Origin: Paenibacillus woosongensis
GTDB taxonomy: Bacteria > Bacillota > Bacilli > Paenibacillales > Paenibacillaceae
Reading direction: 5' to 3'
NCBI RefSeq assembly: GCF_030122845.1
Contig: NZ_CP126084.1
Span: 5,170,501-5,234,500, forward strand
Length of the DNA: 64,000 nt
Under the pieces are notes generated by a model. The model saw nothing but the letters and a program-made list of their open reading frames with translations. It ran no database searches and was not told where the DNA came from. This document shows, in pieces, positions 8,593-17,457 of this stretch. Position 1 is the first letter of the stretch. Each line of letters starts with the position of its first letter. The translations under genes were made by a program, and so were the position numbers.

Positions 8593-9621
8593 ATGTATCA
8601 CTTGACACATAAACAGGCCCAGGCCATTGTGAATAAAATGATGAAAGATATCCCCTACAATATTAATATTATGGATCAAGCTGGCACGATTATCGGCAGT
8701 GGAAATAAAGAACGAATCGGTACCCTGCATCATGGCGCAGTGGAGGCCATTAAACAAAAGAAAATAGTAGAAATCACAACAGATGAGGAATTGGTGAAAA
8801 AAGGCATCAACATGCCGATCGAATTGGATGGCTACATTGTCGGAGTGGTAGGCATCAGCGGAGAGATTGAAGAGACAAGACCTTTTGGAAATCTGGTGAA
8901 ATCGGCCGTTATTTTATTAATCGAGCAAAGTATGGTTATGGAAAGGGAAAACACTAAAAATAACTTAAAGCAACAATTTTTCAGTTTAGTTGCAGATGCA
9001 GATACCGTTTATACGAATGAACTCATTGAACAGGCATTGACCTACGGTATTTATCTAAAAAAACCATCCATTGTCACTTATGTAGAGTTTCCGCATGAAA
9101 TTGCTGAGAATGCAGCAGCTGACTTTCCTTCCTTCAAATTGTCTACTCATTTGCTTTGCCTGATTGTTCAAGAACCAAATCAGCAGAAAAGCCTTGAAAG
9201 CCAAATCCGGAAGTTAAGTCCAGACGCTCTCATCTCCTTTAGTGAAATGAACGACACGATCCATGAAGGGTTGATACAAGCTAAATCCGCTTTACAGGTA
9301 TTAAAGGGGGTTTTTGCAAACGAGAGAACGATATGCTATTCGCAATGTGCGTTTATCGCCGATATGTCGATGCTGTACAAAAACGACCGGAAATTAGAAC
9401 AGTTAACCCATTTGCTCGAAAACAATGATGAGCTGATCAAAACGCTCCAAGTCTACCTCAGCTGCAACCTCAATGCCAATGATACGGCCCGTCAACTTAT
9501 TATTCACAGAAATACATTGAACTACAGATTAAACCGGATTTACAAAATGACCGGTAAAAATCCGCATCATATCATGGAACTCGTGGAACTGATTTTTATG
9601 CTGATCCATCGGGTGAAATAA
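8593..9621 (+). CDS. CdaR-type transcriptional regulator of glycerate use
   Basis: The N-terminal ~130 residues match the sugar-diacid-recognition domain (QAQAIVNKMMKDIPYNINIMD; GVVGISGE). The C-terminus is a PucR-type helix-turn-helix (LNANDTARQLIIHRNTLNYRLNRI). CdaR-family proteins activate glucarate/galactarate/glycerate genes when the sugar acid is bound. Here it converges on a glycerate kinase/transporter operon, which is the likely target. The palindrome at 12295-12310, upstream of that operon, is a candidate binding site. Start: ATG after AAAGGAG. Confidence 0.85.
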   Translation: MYHLTHKQAQAIVNKMMKDIPYNINIMDQAGTIIGSGNKERIGTLHHGAVEAIKQKKIVEITTDEELVKKGINMPIELDGYIVGVVGISGEIEETRPFGNLVKSAVILLIEQSMVMERENTKNNLKQQFFSLVADADTVYTNELIEQALTYGIYLKKPSIVTYVEFPHEIAENAAADFPSFKLSTHLLCLIVQEPNQQKSLESQIRKLSPDALISFSEMNDTIHEGLIQAKSALQVLKGVFANERTICYSQCAFIADMSMLYKNDRKLEQLTHLLENNDELIKTLQVYLSCNLNANDTARQLIIHRNTLNYRLNRIYKMTGKNPHHIMELVELIFMLIHRVK

Positions 9622-9624
9622 GAA

Positions 9625-9653
9625 GGGTGCCCCATTACGTTTTGGGACACCCT
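9625..9653 (+). terminator. Bidirectional terminator between regulator and glycerate kinase
   Basis: GGGTG-C-CCCA and TGGG-A-CACCC form an imperfect stem with one mismatch between two convergent genes; it is followed by TGTCTATTTATTT. Confidence 0.55.
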
Positions 9654-9659
9654 GTCTAT

Positions 9660-10796
9660 TTATTTCAATAATCTAGCGATACTTTCAGCTGTGCGAGCAA
9701 TATTTTCTCTGCCACTAGCCAGCAGAGTTTCGAGATCCGCGGCGCCAGGCACAATTCCAAAGATCGCATCAAATCCTTCATTGTACAAAGACTCCACATC
9801 CTCGCCTACATGTCCAGCCATGGCGATGACTTTGATGTTACTGTTAACACTTTTGGCTGCTTGCGCAACACCGAATGGCGCTTTACCGAATTTCGTTTGA
9901 AAATCGATGCCGCCTTCACCTGTAAAGCAGTAATCGGCATTTTGCAGTGCTTCTTTTAAATTGGTCTTTTCTACTACGATATTAATCCCTTTTTTCATGG
10001 TTGCTTTCGTGAAGGCCAGCAATCCCCCGCCAAGGCCGCCTGCTCCCCCTGCCCCTGGTACGTCTACAATATCAATTCCAAGCTGCTGTTTCACGATTTC
10101 ACTGAAGTGCCTTAAGTTTTTATCCAAAACTTGCACCATTTCTGGTGTAGCGCCCTTCTGCGGACCAAAAACAACCGACGCCCCACGCTCTCCACACAAT
10201 GGATTGGTGACATCCGATGCCACAACAATATTTATACGCTCCAACTCCGGGAGCACATCCGTAACATCAATCTTGTCCAGATCGCCAAGATATCCCCCGC
10301 CAAGCAATAGCTCTTCCCCCTGCTTATTCAGGAACTTATACCCCAACGCCGCAGCCATTCCCGTACCTGCGTCATTCGTAGCGCTTCCACCTATGCCCAG
10401 GATGATATCTGTTATGCCTCTTTCGATACAATCCTTTATTAATTCACCTGTCCCATAGGTCGTTGTAATCAGAGGATTTCTGCTTTCCTTAGTTACATGA
10501 TGAATGCCGCTGGCTGATGCCATTTCAATAACGCCTGTTTTTCCGTCACCCAGAATACCATAGTGGGCAACAACCTTTGTACCCAGAGGGCCAGTCACTT
10601 CTTTTTGGATCAATTTACCGCCTGTAGCATCTACCAAAGACTGCACGGTACCTTCCCCGCCATCAGCCATCGGCACATGAATACATTCCGCGTCAGGAAT
10701 GGCTCTTTTGATCCCCAATTCCATCGCCTCGCAAACTTCTTTTGCTGTCATGCTTTCTTTAAAAGAATCGGGAGCCAGCACAAACTTTTTTGCCAT
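9660..10796 (-). CDS. glxK: Glycerate kinase (GlxK/GarK family)
   Basis: Glycerate kinase phosphorylates D-glycerate with ATP to 2- or 3-phosphoglycerate, feeding glycolysis. The sequence begins with the family hallmark KKFVLAPDSFKESMTAKEV and continues with PMADGGEGTV and ILGIGGSATNDAGTGMAAALG. The length (378 residues) is normal. The first ATG (10808) sits on the ribosome site AAAGG, so ATG at 10796 is preferred. It lies 23 bases after the GntP-family transporter gene and is transcribed with it: import, then phosphorylation. Confidence 0.93.
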   Translation of the reverse strand: MAKKFVLAPDSFKESMTAKEVCEAMELGIKRAIPDAECIHVPMADGGEGTVQSLVDATGGKLIQKEVTGPLGTKVVAHYGILGDGKTGVIEMASASGIHHVTKESRNPLITTTYGTGELIKDCIERGITDIILGIGGSATNDAGTGMAAALGYKFLNKQGEELLLGGGYLGDLDKIDVTDVLPELERINIVVASDVTNPLCGERGASVVFGPQKGATPEMVQVLDKNLRHFSEIVKQQLGIDIVDVPGAGGAGGLGGGLLAFTKATMKKGINIVVEKTNLKEALQNADYCFTGEGGIDFQTKFGKAPFGVAQAAKSVNSNIKVIAMAGHVGEDVESLYNEGFDAIFGIVPGAADLETLLASGRENIARTAESIARLLK

Positions 10797-10819
10797 TGTA
10801 GGTTCCATTCCTTTCTCTC

Positions 10820-12109
10820 TTATAAAATATAACCATACAGAATGATTGCGACGATGGTCATCGTTAAGCCGACGATACTTTCGAAGAGGACGACCTTCAT
10901 TCTATCTTTCATACTCATGCTCATAGCATTCCGCGTAACGTGGAAATAGGTGCCATGTGGCAGGTGATCTATAACGGTCGCTCCGGTATGGGTCATAACT
11001 GCCGCCGATAGAGGCGATACACCCGTATTTAAAATAGCACCTGCAAATGAACCCGTAGCCAAAATAACGCCTGTTGAAGTGGACGCCGTTGCTGCTGCCA
11101 TTAACACCCCTGCAATTGGCGCAAGATACATTCCCGAAATACCCGAGGAATTCACGAGAGCAACAACTTCTGCAGGCAGCGTTGACGCTGTAATTAGTCC
11201 GCCAATGGCCCCCGCTCCAATAATGATTAAAATGGTGGGGGTCATTCGATTTAGCCCTGACGTACAGTATTCCATTATTTTCTTGCTCTTTCCAAGCGCA
11301 ATCGAACCCACTATACCGGCAAATGGTAAAATAAATAAGGAATCAATTTTCAATTTAGCAAGGAAATCCACGCCGATCATCGACCCGACTGGACTAATCA
11401 TCAAGAGAACAACCGCGATAATCGGTGTTACCAAGGCTTTAGATAAAGGGGGGAGATTCGCAGAGCTGGCCTTTTCTAATTCTGCAGCTTCTGCATCTGT
11501 TACTTTTGTTCCCTTAAACTTAATAAATGATGCGATGGCCACTGCCACAATTAACCCGAAAATGGCTGGGACAAGCCCGCCGATCATCACCTGGTTAACG
11601 TCGAGATTGAACCCACCTGCAGCCGCAATGGTATTCGGGTTTGGTGAAATAATGTTACCCGCTTTACCTCCACCGGACAATGCCACAAGCAGAGCAACCT
11701 TGGAATAACCCATTTTGTTGCCAACAGACAGTGCAATTGGCGCTACAATCAATACCGCAACCGGAATGAAGACACCCACCGCTGTAATAATCATAGTTGC
11801 TAATGCAAGCGATAGCATAGCTTTTGTTCCGCCGAGTTTATCAACTATAAATTTAGCAATGGTCTCCGCAGCCCCTGATTCCATCATCACTCCTGCAAAA
11901 ACACCTGCGGCGATAATACGAATAACTGTACCTTGAACACTTTGAGTTCCGGTAATCAAAATATTTATGACATCTGCAAAGCTCGCGCCACCGATAAATC
12001 CACCGACAATAGCACCTAAAATCAATGCGTAAGTGGGTATAAGCCTAAATAATATTAAAATGATCGCTAGTGCAAGACCTATTAATGCGCCAATCCAGCT
12101 GATTTCCAT
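10820..12109 (-). CDS. GntP-family glycerate/gluconate permease
   Basis: A polytopic H+-coupled symporter of the GntP family, about twelve hydrophobic segments, 429 residues. Family features include the glycine-rich repeats around GGGKAGNIISPNPNTIAAAGGFN and the C-terminal THTGATVIDHLPHGTYFH. Family members import gluconate or related acids; the glycerate kinase directly downstream makes glycerate the likely substrate. TTG at 12118 is too close to the AGGAGG; ATG at 12109 is chosen. Confidence 0.85.
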   Translation of the reverse strand: MEISWIGALIGLALAIILILFRLIPTYALILGAIVGGFIGGASFADVINILITGTQSVQGTVIRIIAAGVFAGVMMESGAAETIAKFIVDKLGGTKAMLSLALATMIITAVGVFIPVAVLIVAPIALSVGNKMGYSKVALLVALSGGGKAGNIISPNPNTIAAAGGFNLDVNQVMIGGLVPAIFGLIVAVAIASFIKFKGTKVTDAEAAELEKASSANLPPLSKALVTPIIAVVLLMISPVGSMIGVDFLAKLKIDSLFILPFAGIVGSIALGKSKKIMEYCTSGLNRMTPTILIIIGAGAIGGLITASTLPAEVVALVNSSGISGMYLAPIAGVLMAAATASTSTGVILATGSFAGAILNTGVSPLSAAVMTHTGATVIDHLPHGTYFHVTRNAMSMSMKDRMKVVLFESIVGLTMTIVAIILYGYIL

Positions 12110-12216
12110 TCCCTTCAAATCCTCCTAACATGATCTGGTTGTTTTTAGTATGGATAAAAAATAGTTGTTCTATACGCTCGATCAGAAGTATTTGAAGCTC
12201 CTTTCTAAATTATCTT

Positions 12217-12245
12217 TTAAAGCGCTTTTATTGAATACGCTTTCA
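12217..12245 (-). promoter_or_regulatory. Two tandem cre-like (CcpA) sites
   Basis: TGAATACGCTTTCA (12232-12245) matches the cre consensus TGWAANCGNTNWCA with one mismatch. TTAAAGCGCTTTTA (12217-12230) matches with two and is itself nearly palindromic. They lie about 110-135 bases upstream of the permease start. Carbon catabolite repression of the glycerate operon is inferred. Confidence 0.6.
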
Positions 12246-12294
12246 GTATATTTAAATCGCTAGCTTTTATCTATTGATAGATTCATGAATAAAA

Positions 12295-12310
12295 TTGTGC
12301 AATTGCACAA
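12295..12310. promoter_or_regulatory. Perfect 16-bp palindrome, candidate CdaR operator
   Basis: TTGTGCAATTGCACAA is a perfect palindrome 186 bases upstream of the permease start and outside the cre-like sites, a position suited to an activator. No second copy was noticed near the regulator gene. Assignment to the CdaR-type regulator is inference. Confidence 0.45.
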
Positions 12311-12400
12311 GTAAAAACATACATTCTAATTCACATTTCTGTAGATATTGACCTACATCGTTAATTAGTGAAGAATAGGGTCATCCATGATCGAGGAGGC

Positions 12401-12601
12401 GGTTTCAATGGTAACCATGACAGGTCAAATTTAAGAGTGGGGATAGACAGTCTTAAAGCTGTAGGCGGAGATGAGGCATATCTTTGTTTTTTCGTTAATC
12501 GATGAATTGGCTTTTTAAGCTGGTATACTTCCGATGGAACTGAAGCCAATATTAACGGGATGGTTCATCCCGACTTTCGGCGCAAATTAAACAAGTTTTG
12601 A
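12401..12601 (+). pseudogene. Remnant of a GNAT acetyltransferase
   Basis: One frame, interrupted by a TGA, reads VGGDEAYLCFFVNR, stop, IGFLSWYTSDGTEANING and then MVHPDFRRK. This is beta-4 plus the acetyl-CoA-binding signature region of a GNAT N-acetyltransferase (normally V-HPxxRRKG). It ends at a stop right after the signature, so the helix and C-terminal half are lost. No intact start was found. It lies directly upstream of another decayed gene on the same strand. Confidence 0.65.
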
Positions 12602-12616
12602 AGGAGAACGAGAGGA

Positions 12617-13080
12617 ATGGCCGAGGGTTCAAATTGGATAACAGGCGCTTACGGACATAAATTTATTGCTTCTTTTAGCGGAGAAAAGGACAGCACACTC
12701 GCCTTGTACAAAGCAATGAAGCTTGGAGAGGCCGTTGGACTTATCGTAATGTTAGAAGAAGGGGACCGCTCCCGGTCCCATGGCTTGCCTCCAGCGTTCT
12801 TGCAAGCGCAAGCGGAGTCTATAGGTTTGCCCCTAACTGGTAACCGGAGATCTAGATATGCCTGCCCACGGCTGCTGGCATGACAAGGTGACAACAAATG
12901 CTGGATGAAAGCTTGGCATGCCTCTTTGGGAAATGAATCATCGACCCCTGCGGAGAAAGCGGAGAGTTCCATACGGCCGTCATCGATGGCCCCATATTCA
13001 ATAAGCCAATCTCCATAAGTAAAGGCAGGATCATTCGCAACGGAGAATATGCTTTTCTGCCATTGGAGCTGGTAACTTAA
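12617..13080 (+). pseudogene. Decayed ATP_bind_4/DUF71 (diphthine-ammonia-ligase-like) gene, copy A
   Basis: The N-terminal PP-loop part is intact in outline (HKFIASFSGEKDSTLALYKAMKLGEAVGLIVMLEE), but the motif SGGKDS has become SGEKDS. After IGLPL the frame breaks. A second frame then gives GDLDMPAHGCWHDKVTTNAG, and a third, from IDPCGESGEFHTAVIDGP to a stop at 13080, gives the family's C-terminus. At least two internal deletions and a point change are needed, so it cannot make an active enzyme. The last ~140 bases are closely repeated at 16690-16825. Confidence 0.8.
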
Positions 13081-13203
13081 ACTTGGAGCAGGGTAACGCA
13101 TTAGCCCATGAATAGATATCATAACTCTTAGGGCCACCCTTCGCGGATGACCCTTTATGAGCTCGCTTTTTATGAATACTAGTTAACCGTTAAGAAGCTT
13201 CCC

Positions 13204-14001
13204 TTAGAAACCGCCTCTGGAATGAATGATTTGTCCCGTAATCCATTGGGCATCTTCACTGGCCAGAAAAGCGATCAGCCGGGCCGCATCCTCCGGAAGA
13301 CCAATCCGGCCCATCGGAAATTGCGGCAGCAGTGCATTCTTCACCTCTTCGGACATCCAGCCGGTGTCGGTAGGACCCGGATCGACCGCGTTGACCGTAA
13401 TGTGAAGCGGTGCTAGCTCTGCGGCGAGGGATTCGGTAAACACGGAGATGGCCCCTTTGGTCGCCGCATAGGCAAGATTACCAGGCATCGGGCCCTTCCC
13501 TTGGCCAGATGTGAGATTAATGATTCGGCCGCCAAGTGTACGATTCGAGGCACGAGCGTTATTCTCGGCCTCTAGCAAGCGGGCGAATTCGGCGGATAAC
13601 ATGAAGGTCCCCCTCATGTTTACTGCACAGTGAGCGTCGATAATAGACTCGGTTAATTGGCGAAAATCAGCATCAACGCTATACGTCGCATTATTGACGA
13701 GGATCGTGGGAAGACCCATCCTTTTCCGGACCTCCTCCAACAAATAGGACGCCGAACCCGATATGGCGAGATCCAATTTCATGTGTGAAGCTTGAACACC
13801 TAGCTGCCGCAGTTCTCCTGCGAAAGAATCAGGCCAATGCTCATCAGCATCCTGTGGATAAAATTCTTTATCGTAATCATACAGATGTGTAAAGAACACG
13901 TTAGCACCATCGTTAGCTAATGCCCGGCAAATCGCAGTCCCAATCCCGCCTGGGCGACTCGCCCCCGTAACGATGGCTATTTTATTTTGCAATTTAGTCA
14001 T
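13204..14001 (-). CDS. SDR-family oxidoreductase
   Basis: A short-chain dehydrogenase/reductase (Rossmann fold). Visible are the cofactor region KIAIVTGASRPGGIGTAICRAL, the NNA motif (LVNNATYS) and the catalytic tetrad region with S (LTSGQGKGPMPGN) and YAATK. PGPTDTG follows and the normal C-terminal end is present. The longest frame reaches 14208, but ATG at 14001 has a good ribosome site (GGGAGGT, nine bases) and matches the family N-terminus, giving 265 residues. The TGASRPGGIG pattern with an inserted segment (DYDKEFYPQDADEHW) resembles 3-oxoacyl-ACP-reductase-like SDRs of unknown substrate. It is monocistronic. Confidence 0.85.
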   Translation of the reverse strand: MTKLQNKIAIVTGASRPGGIGTAICRALANDGANVFFTHLYDYDKEFYPQDADEHWPDSFAGELRQLGVQASHMKLDLAISGSASYLLEEVRKRMGLPTILVNNATYSVDADFRQLTESIIDAHCAVNMRGTFMLSAEFARLLEAENNARASNRTLGGRIINLTSGQGKGPMPGNLAYAATKGAISVFTESLAAELAPLHITVNAVDPGPTDTGWMSEEVKNALLPQFPMGRIGLPEDAARLIAFLASEDAQWITGQIIHSRGGF

Positions 14002-14043
14002 TTTCGATATACCTCCCGTTAAGAGGAGACGAGAGCGCCCTTG

Positions 14044-14132
14044 GAGATGATTCATCCTGCCGCTAAACAAAAAAACGGATACCTCAAGTATCCGCGCAAC
14101 AGGTGTTCGAACGGTTGCTCGCGTTCCTTGAA
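14044..14132. repeat. Dispersed ~90-bp repeat with terminator hairpin, copy 1
   Basis: This stretch is closely similar to 22813-22900 (GAGATG, ATTCAT, CCGC, CTAAACAAAAAA, then CGGATAC-CT-AAGTATCCG, GCAACA, GTTCGAA, GGCTGCT). On the minus strand the core CGGATACTTGAGGTATCCG is followed by TTTTTTTG, so it can terminate transcripts coming from the methyltransferase remnant. The conserved flanks go beyond what a terminator needs. The 14133-14433 interval otherwise shows only the SDR promoter candidate. Confidence 0.65.
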
Positions 14133-14269
14133 ATGGTTGAAGATCGGCATGATGAACGAGAGCAATGGCCCTTGCCATTACCGAATTCATGCGATCAGAT
14201 TCAATCAAACCATTACAAGGATGTCCACATTAGCCTGCGAGTCCCCTTTCTTTCATCTCCATATTCCGG

Positions 14270-14298
14270 ATCATAATATAAACTTAAAGTTACATCAA
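14270..14298 (-). promoter_or_regulatory. Candidate sigma-A promoter of the SDR gene
   Basis: On the minus strand TTGATG (14298-14293), 17 bp and TATGAT (14275-14270) form a plausible promoter about 270 bases upstream of the SDR start. The transcript would cross the repeat hairpin, so a nearer promoter may be used instead. Confidence 0.3.
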
Positions 14299-14433
14299 GG
14301 ATGATTCAGTATGAATTTTCGAACAGAATCATTTTGGCGCAAAATTCGTATGGATATCGTTCTCGATGATTCCACCGTAAGCCCCCCATTTTCAAATCCA
14401 ATGCGGTAATCAGACACCGATGCTTGTCCTCCT

Positions 14434-14661
14434 TCATTTAGAACTCGTACTCGGCCCGATCAAAACCTTTCCCACCCAAATATCAGCCTCAAAATACTTG
14501 CGAAGGTAATAAGCCAATACGGTCGCCCAGATCCATGAGCTGCGATTATTTTGAATGTATTGATCGTTGATCATATAAGTCCGGGGTACCTTTGCGGTTT
14601 GAATTCTTTCAGGTGTATCATACATGTTAGCTATCATTTCAAACTTATCCGTATTGGCCAT
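14434..14661 (-). pseudogene. Truncated SAM-methyltransferase remnant
   Basis: The first 24 residues (MANTDKFEMIANMYDTPER) look like the N-terminus of class I methyltransferases of Bacillales. The SAM-binding GxGxG region that should follow is absent, and the remaining ~50 residues are not recognised. An internal deletion that joined the 5' end to unrelated or distal sequence is the simplest reading. It is followed by the repeat-borne terminator. Confidence 0.45.
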
Positions 14662-14744
14662 AAATAAATATCTCTCCGATCCGATGCCCTCATGATTTGT
14701 TATCCCTCATCAGGGGATCAGTAAGTCGTAAGTTGTTGGTGCTA

Positions 14745-15518
14745 TTAGTACTGTCCAAGAAGACCTTTCTTCATCGCTACTTTTTCGCAGAGATGAAATA
14801 CAAAGAGCCCTGCAAATAGATATACCAGCGAATTTAAGGTTAAGACTGCATAGTCCGCTAGTGGCAATTGTGTCAGCGTCAGGTCCTCCATCATCACCGT
14901 TCTGACCATATTCACTCCTTTGACGAATGGAGCAAAGGCTAGAAACGGAGCTGCTGTTAGCGGAACAAAGACCAGCCCCATCAATACAAATTGGAAAATC
15001 TGCAGAAATGCCTGAATTTGTTTCACGATAACCGCCAGGCCAGCAATCATAAAGCTGACCCCCACCATACTTATCATTGTGATGATAATGATCGGGATCG
15101 TCGTCATAGGGTTAAGACTCAACCACTGCCCAGAGGTAAGCATCGCAGCAAACAGCAGGATCACCATCACAACCGACTGTAAGCCAAATTGCCCGATGAT
15201 GCGTGTAAGCATGATTTTCCATACCCCCATAGGAGACATATATATTTGCTCCAACGTTCCGCGCGTGGCCTCCGTGATGATCGAATAACCAATGAAATTC
15301 ATCGTCATCATCGTTAAGCTCCAGAAGGCTACACTTACAATCGAATATTGCACATTCGCATCAAAACTGGCTGGGTCACCGATAAACATAATTCCAAAGA
15401 ATGCCGCTAAGAAAATAATATAAAAAGTGAATACTAACGCAATGGTGTTCGGCAGATAACGTTTCAGTTCGATATATTCCTTGCGAAAATTAGCACTCAA
15501 TAAGTGTAGCCATTTCAT
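14745..15518 (-). CDS. ABC-2 type exporter permease
   Basis: A six-helix ABC-2 membrane protein, 257 residues, with the conserved region EATRGTLEQIYMSPMGVWKIML between helices 2 and 3. It pairs with the ATPase encoded directly upstream, whose 3' end it overlaps by 29 bases. ATG at 15518 follows GGGGGGAAG and is preferred to the upstream start at 15560. The substrate (drug, lipid or peptide) is unknown. Confidence 0.85.
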   Translation of the reverse strand: MKWLHLLSANFRKEYIELKRYLPNTIALVFTFYIIFLAAFFGIMFIGDPASFDANVQYSIVSVAFWSLTMMTMNFIGYSIITEATRGTLEQIYMSPMGVWKIMLTRIIGQFGLQSVVMVILLFAAMLTSGQWLSLNPMTTIPIIIITMISMVGVSFMIAGLAVIVKQIQAFLQIFQFVLMGLVFVPLTAAPFLAFAPFVKGVNMVRTVMMEDLTLTQLPLADYAVLTLNSLVYLFAGLFVFHLCEKVAMKKGLLGQY

Positions 15519-16470
15519 GGTTCTTCCCCCCCTTAACAATCTGAATAAACACCTGCTCAAAGTCGATGGTTATACGATCAATACTTTCCACAATGGTTCC
15601 TTCCCCTTTGAGAAGATCGAATAACTCATAAATATCCTGACTTTGCTCTAAATTGACCTCCACGATGCTCTCATGGGAGCTTGCTTTATATATACTTAAA
15701 GGGAATCGGCTACTCAGCTTGTTCTCCTGTTCCAGGCTTAATTGCTCGCCCAGCTTAATCGAATATGCCCTTGTTTCAAACAGCTTAAGCAAATTCTCCA
15801 CCCTGTCGTCGATGACAACTTCACCTTTATTAATGATAATGGCCCGATCACACAGCTCCTGAACAACAGGCATATCATGGGAGCTAATGATAATTGTACG
15901 TTGTTCTTCCGCCACGATCGTCTTTAAAATTTCACGCAATTCATAACTAACTTCAACATCCAGTCCGAGAGTTGGCTCATCCAGCAAGATGACATCCGTA
16001 TTCGCTAATAGCGCAACTGCGATGGCCAGCTTTTGTTGCATCCCTCGAGACAAGCCATTGACCAGCTCATTCTCCTTCTCCTTCAGGTTGAATTGCATTA
16101 ATAATTTATCCGCCTGATCGGCAATCTGCTTCCGAGAGTAACCGCGGTTACCCGCAAAATACTCCAGATTTTCCCGGACGGTAAGGCGCCAATATAAATT
16201 TCGGTTCCCCTCTAATACGGCACTAATATGCTCTAAAGCTTTAAGTCTCTTCTTACGAATATCCAGACCATTAATGGAGATCGAACCCGCGTCCGCTTCC
16301 AGCAAACCACAGAGCATCTTGATCGTTGATGTCTTTCCGGCCCCATTGGGTCCTAATAAACCAACAACCTCTCCACGGTTCACCGTGAAAGAAACATTAC
16401 GAACCGCATGGATCTTCTCTTTTGTTTTTCTTCGTCCATATACTTTATTGATGCCCCGCACTTCAATCAT
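15490..16470 (-). CDS. ABC exporter ATPase (drug/multidrug type)
   Basis: The ATPase partner of the ABC-2 permease. Walker A is GPNGAGKTS, the signature LSRGMQQKL and Walker B VILLDEPTLGLD; the switch histidine is in IISSHDMP. A ~100-residue C-terminal extension follows the catalytic part, as in DrrA/CcmA-type exporters (326 residues in all). ATG at 16470 is seven bases after TGAGGTGG; the GTG at 16479 lies inside that ribosome site. It is the first gene of the two-gene operon. Confidence 0.88.
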   Translation of the reverse strand: MIEVRGINKVYGRRKTKEKIHAVRNVSFTVNRGEVVGLLGPNGAGKTSTIKMLCGLLEADAGSISINGLDIRKKRLKALEHISAVLEGNRNLYWRLTVRENLEYFAGNRGYSRKQIADQADKLLMQFNLKEKENELVNGLSRGMQQKLAIAVALLANTDVILLDEPTLGLDVEVSYELREILKTIVAEEQRTIIISSHDMPVVQELCDRAIIINKGEVVIDDRVENLLKLFETRAYSIKLGEQLSLEQENKLSSRFPLSIYKASSHESIVEVNLEQSQDIYELFDLLKGEGTIVESIDRITIDFEQVFIQIVKGGKNHEMATLIEC

Positions 16471-16616
16471 TTTGTCCACCTCATAACCATCCTCTCCGAA
16501 CGAAATAAAAAGGTGATGCCATTGATACCTTCATTGTATTTTTGTATATTAGTTTCTTGAACTGGCCTCAGATGGAAATGGCCTCCGTCTGAGGAAGGAG
16601 ATTTAGGAGGGTAGGC

Positions 16617-16835
16617 ATGAAAGAGGAAGATTTAGGACGCGTGTTGACTCTGGATTATGTAAAGGAGCTTGAAGCTCGCGGAATCGACCCCTGCGGAGAA
16701 GGCGGGGAGTTCCATACAGCCGTCATCGATGGCCCTATATTCACTAAGCCAATCTCCGTGAGCAAAGGTGAGATCATTCGCAACGGAGAGTATGCCTTCC
16801 TGCCATTGGAGCTTGTTTTTACAGACAAAGAATAA
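16617..16835 (+). pseudogene. C-terminal fragment of ATP_bind_4/DUF71 protein, copy B
   Basis: The 72 residues correspond to the last part of a diphthine-ammonia-ligase-like PP-loop protein: EEDLGRVLTLDYVKELEARG, then IDPCGEGGEFHTAVIDGPIF and the C-terminus. The ATP-binding half is absent. The initial ATG has a usable ribosome site (AGGAGGGTAGGC), so the fragment could be translated, but no function is expected. From IDPCGE on it is nearly identical in DNA to copy A (12935-13075), 3.7 kb away in the same orientation. Copy A lacks the part before IDPCGE that copy B keeps. Confidence 0.75.
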
Positions 16836-16869
16836 GCACGAACGATCAGAGTTAAGATCGTTCGTGCTT
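16834..16869. terminator. Strong 14-bp hairpin between convergent genes
   Basis: AAGCACGAACGATC and GATCGTTCGTGCTT form a perfect 14-bp stem with an 8-base loop between the DUF71 fragment and the carD-like gene. T-runs on both sides are weak. Confidence 0.6.
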
Positions 16870-16902
16870 GAGAGATGGTACGGTATTTTTGTTTAAAATC
16901 GA

Positions 16903-17436
16903 TCAGCTTTCCCTCGATTCATCGTAATTCTCGCCGTCGAAATCTGCTTGAATGATATGATTAACCTCGTCCAATATGGCTTCGTAGCTAGTTTCCAATG
17001 AGATCGCAATCTCATGAAACAATATCTGCTGAGTAGAGATTAACAATCTCTGATCTTGTTGGCTAAACTTTTTATGGTTTCGTTCAAGCTTAAGCTTTTG
17101 CCGCATTAGAGTATTAATAATTTTTGCTATTTCCTGCCTGTTGCCTGTATTTACGATATTTGAATAGGTATAATTCCGTTCCGTAATTTTCTCTATCCAA
17201 GGAATACCCGGCAATCTAAAGGATTGAATAATTTTCTCTGCTTCATCTCTTTGAATAAGGTCCAACATAAGTATGGACTTATTATCTACTGGAATACTAA
17301 TTTTTAAACTAGCAGCATGCAGCGGATGTAAATCATAATAATACCTTGAAACGCCGGAAATTTCTTTTTCACTTATACCATCGATTCGGCATATTCCATG
17401 TCCTGAATATATAATCAATTCACCCACTTCAAACAA
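16903..17436 (-). CDS. CarD-family transcriptional regulator
   Basis: The first ~65 residues are an RNA-polymerase-interacting CarD/TRCF domain (MFEVGELIIYSGHGICRIDGI; YYDLHPLHAASLKISIPVDN). The rest is helical and basic, as in CarD proteins, which stabilise open promoter complexes. At 177 residues it is slightly longer than B. subtilis YdeB. It is transcribed divergently from a marR-type gene, and the palindromes in the shared region could regulate both. Confidence 0.8.
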   Translation of the reverse strand: MFEVGELIIYSGHGICRIDGISEKEISGVSRYYYDLHPLHAASLKISIPVDNKSILMLDLIQRDEAEKIIQSFRLPGIPWIEKITERNYTYSNIVNTGNRQEIAKIINTLMRQKLKLERNHKKFSQQDQRLLISTQQILFHEIAISLETSYEAILDEVNHIIQADFDGENYDESRES

Positions 17437-17457
17437 TGCAGTTTCCCCCTCAAGATC

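Noticed and set aside
12361-12549. 62-codon minus-strand frame
   Set aside because: It is antisense to the GNAT remnant and has no ribosome site or recognisable sequence.
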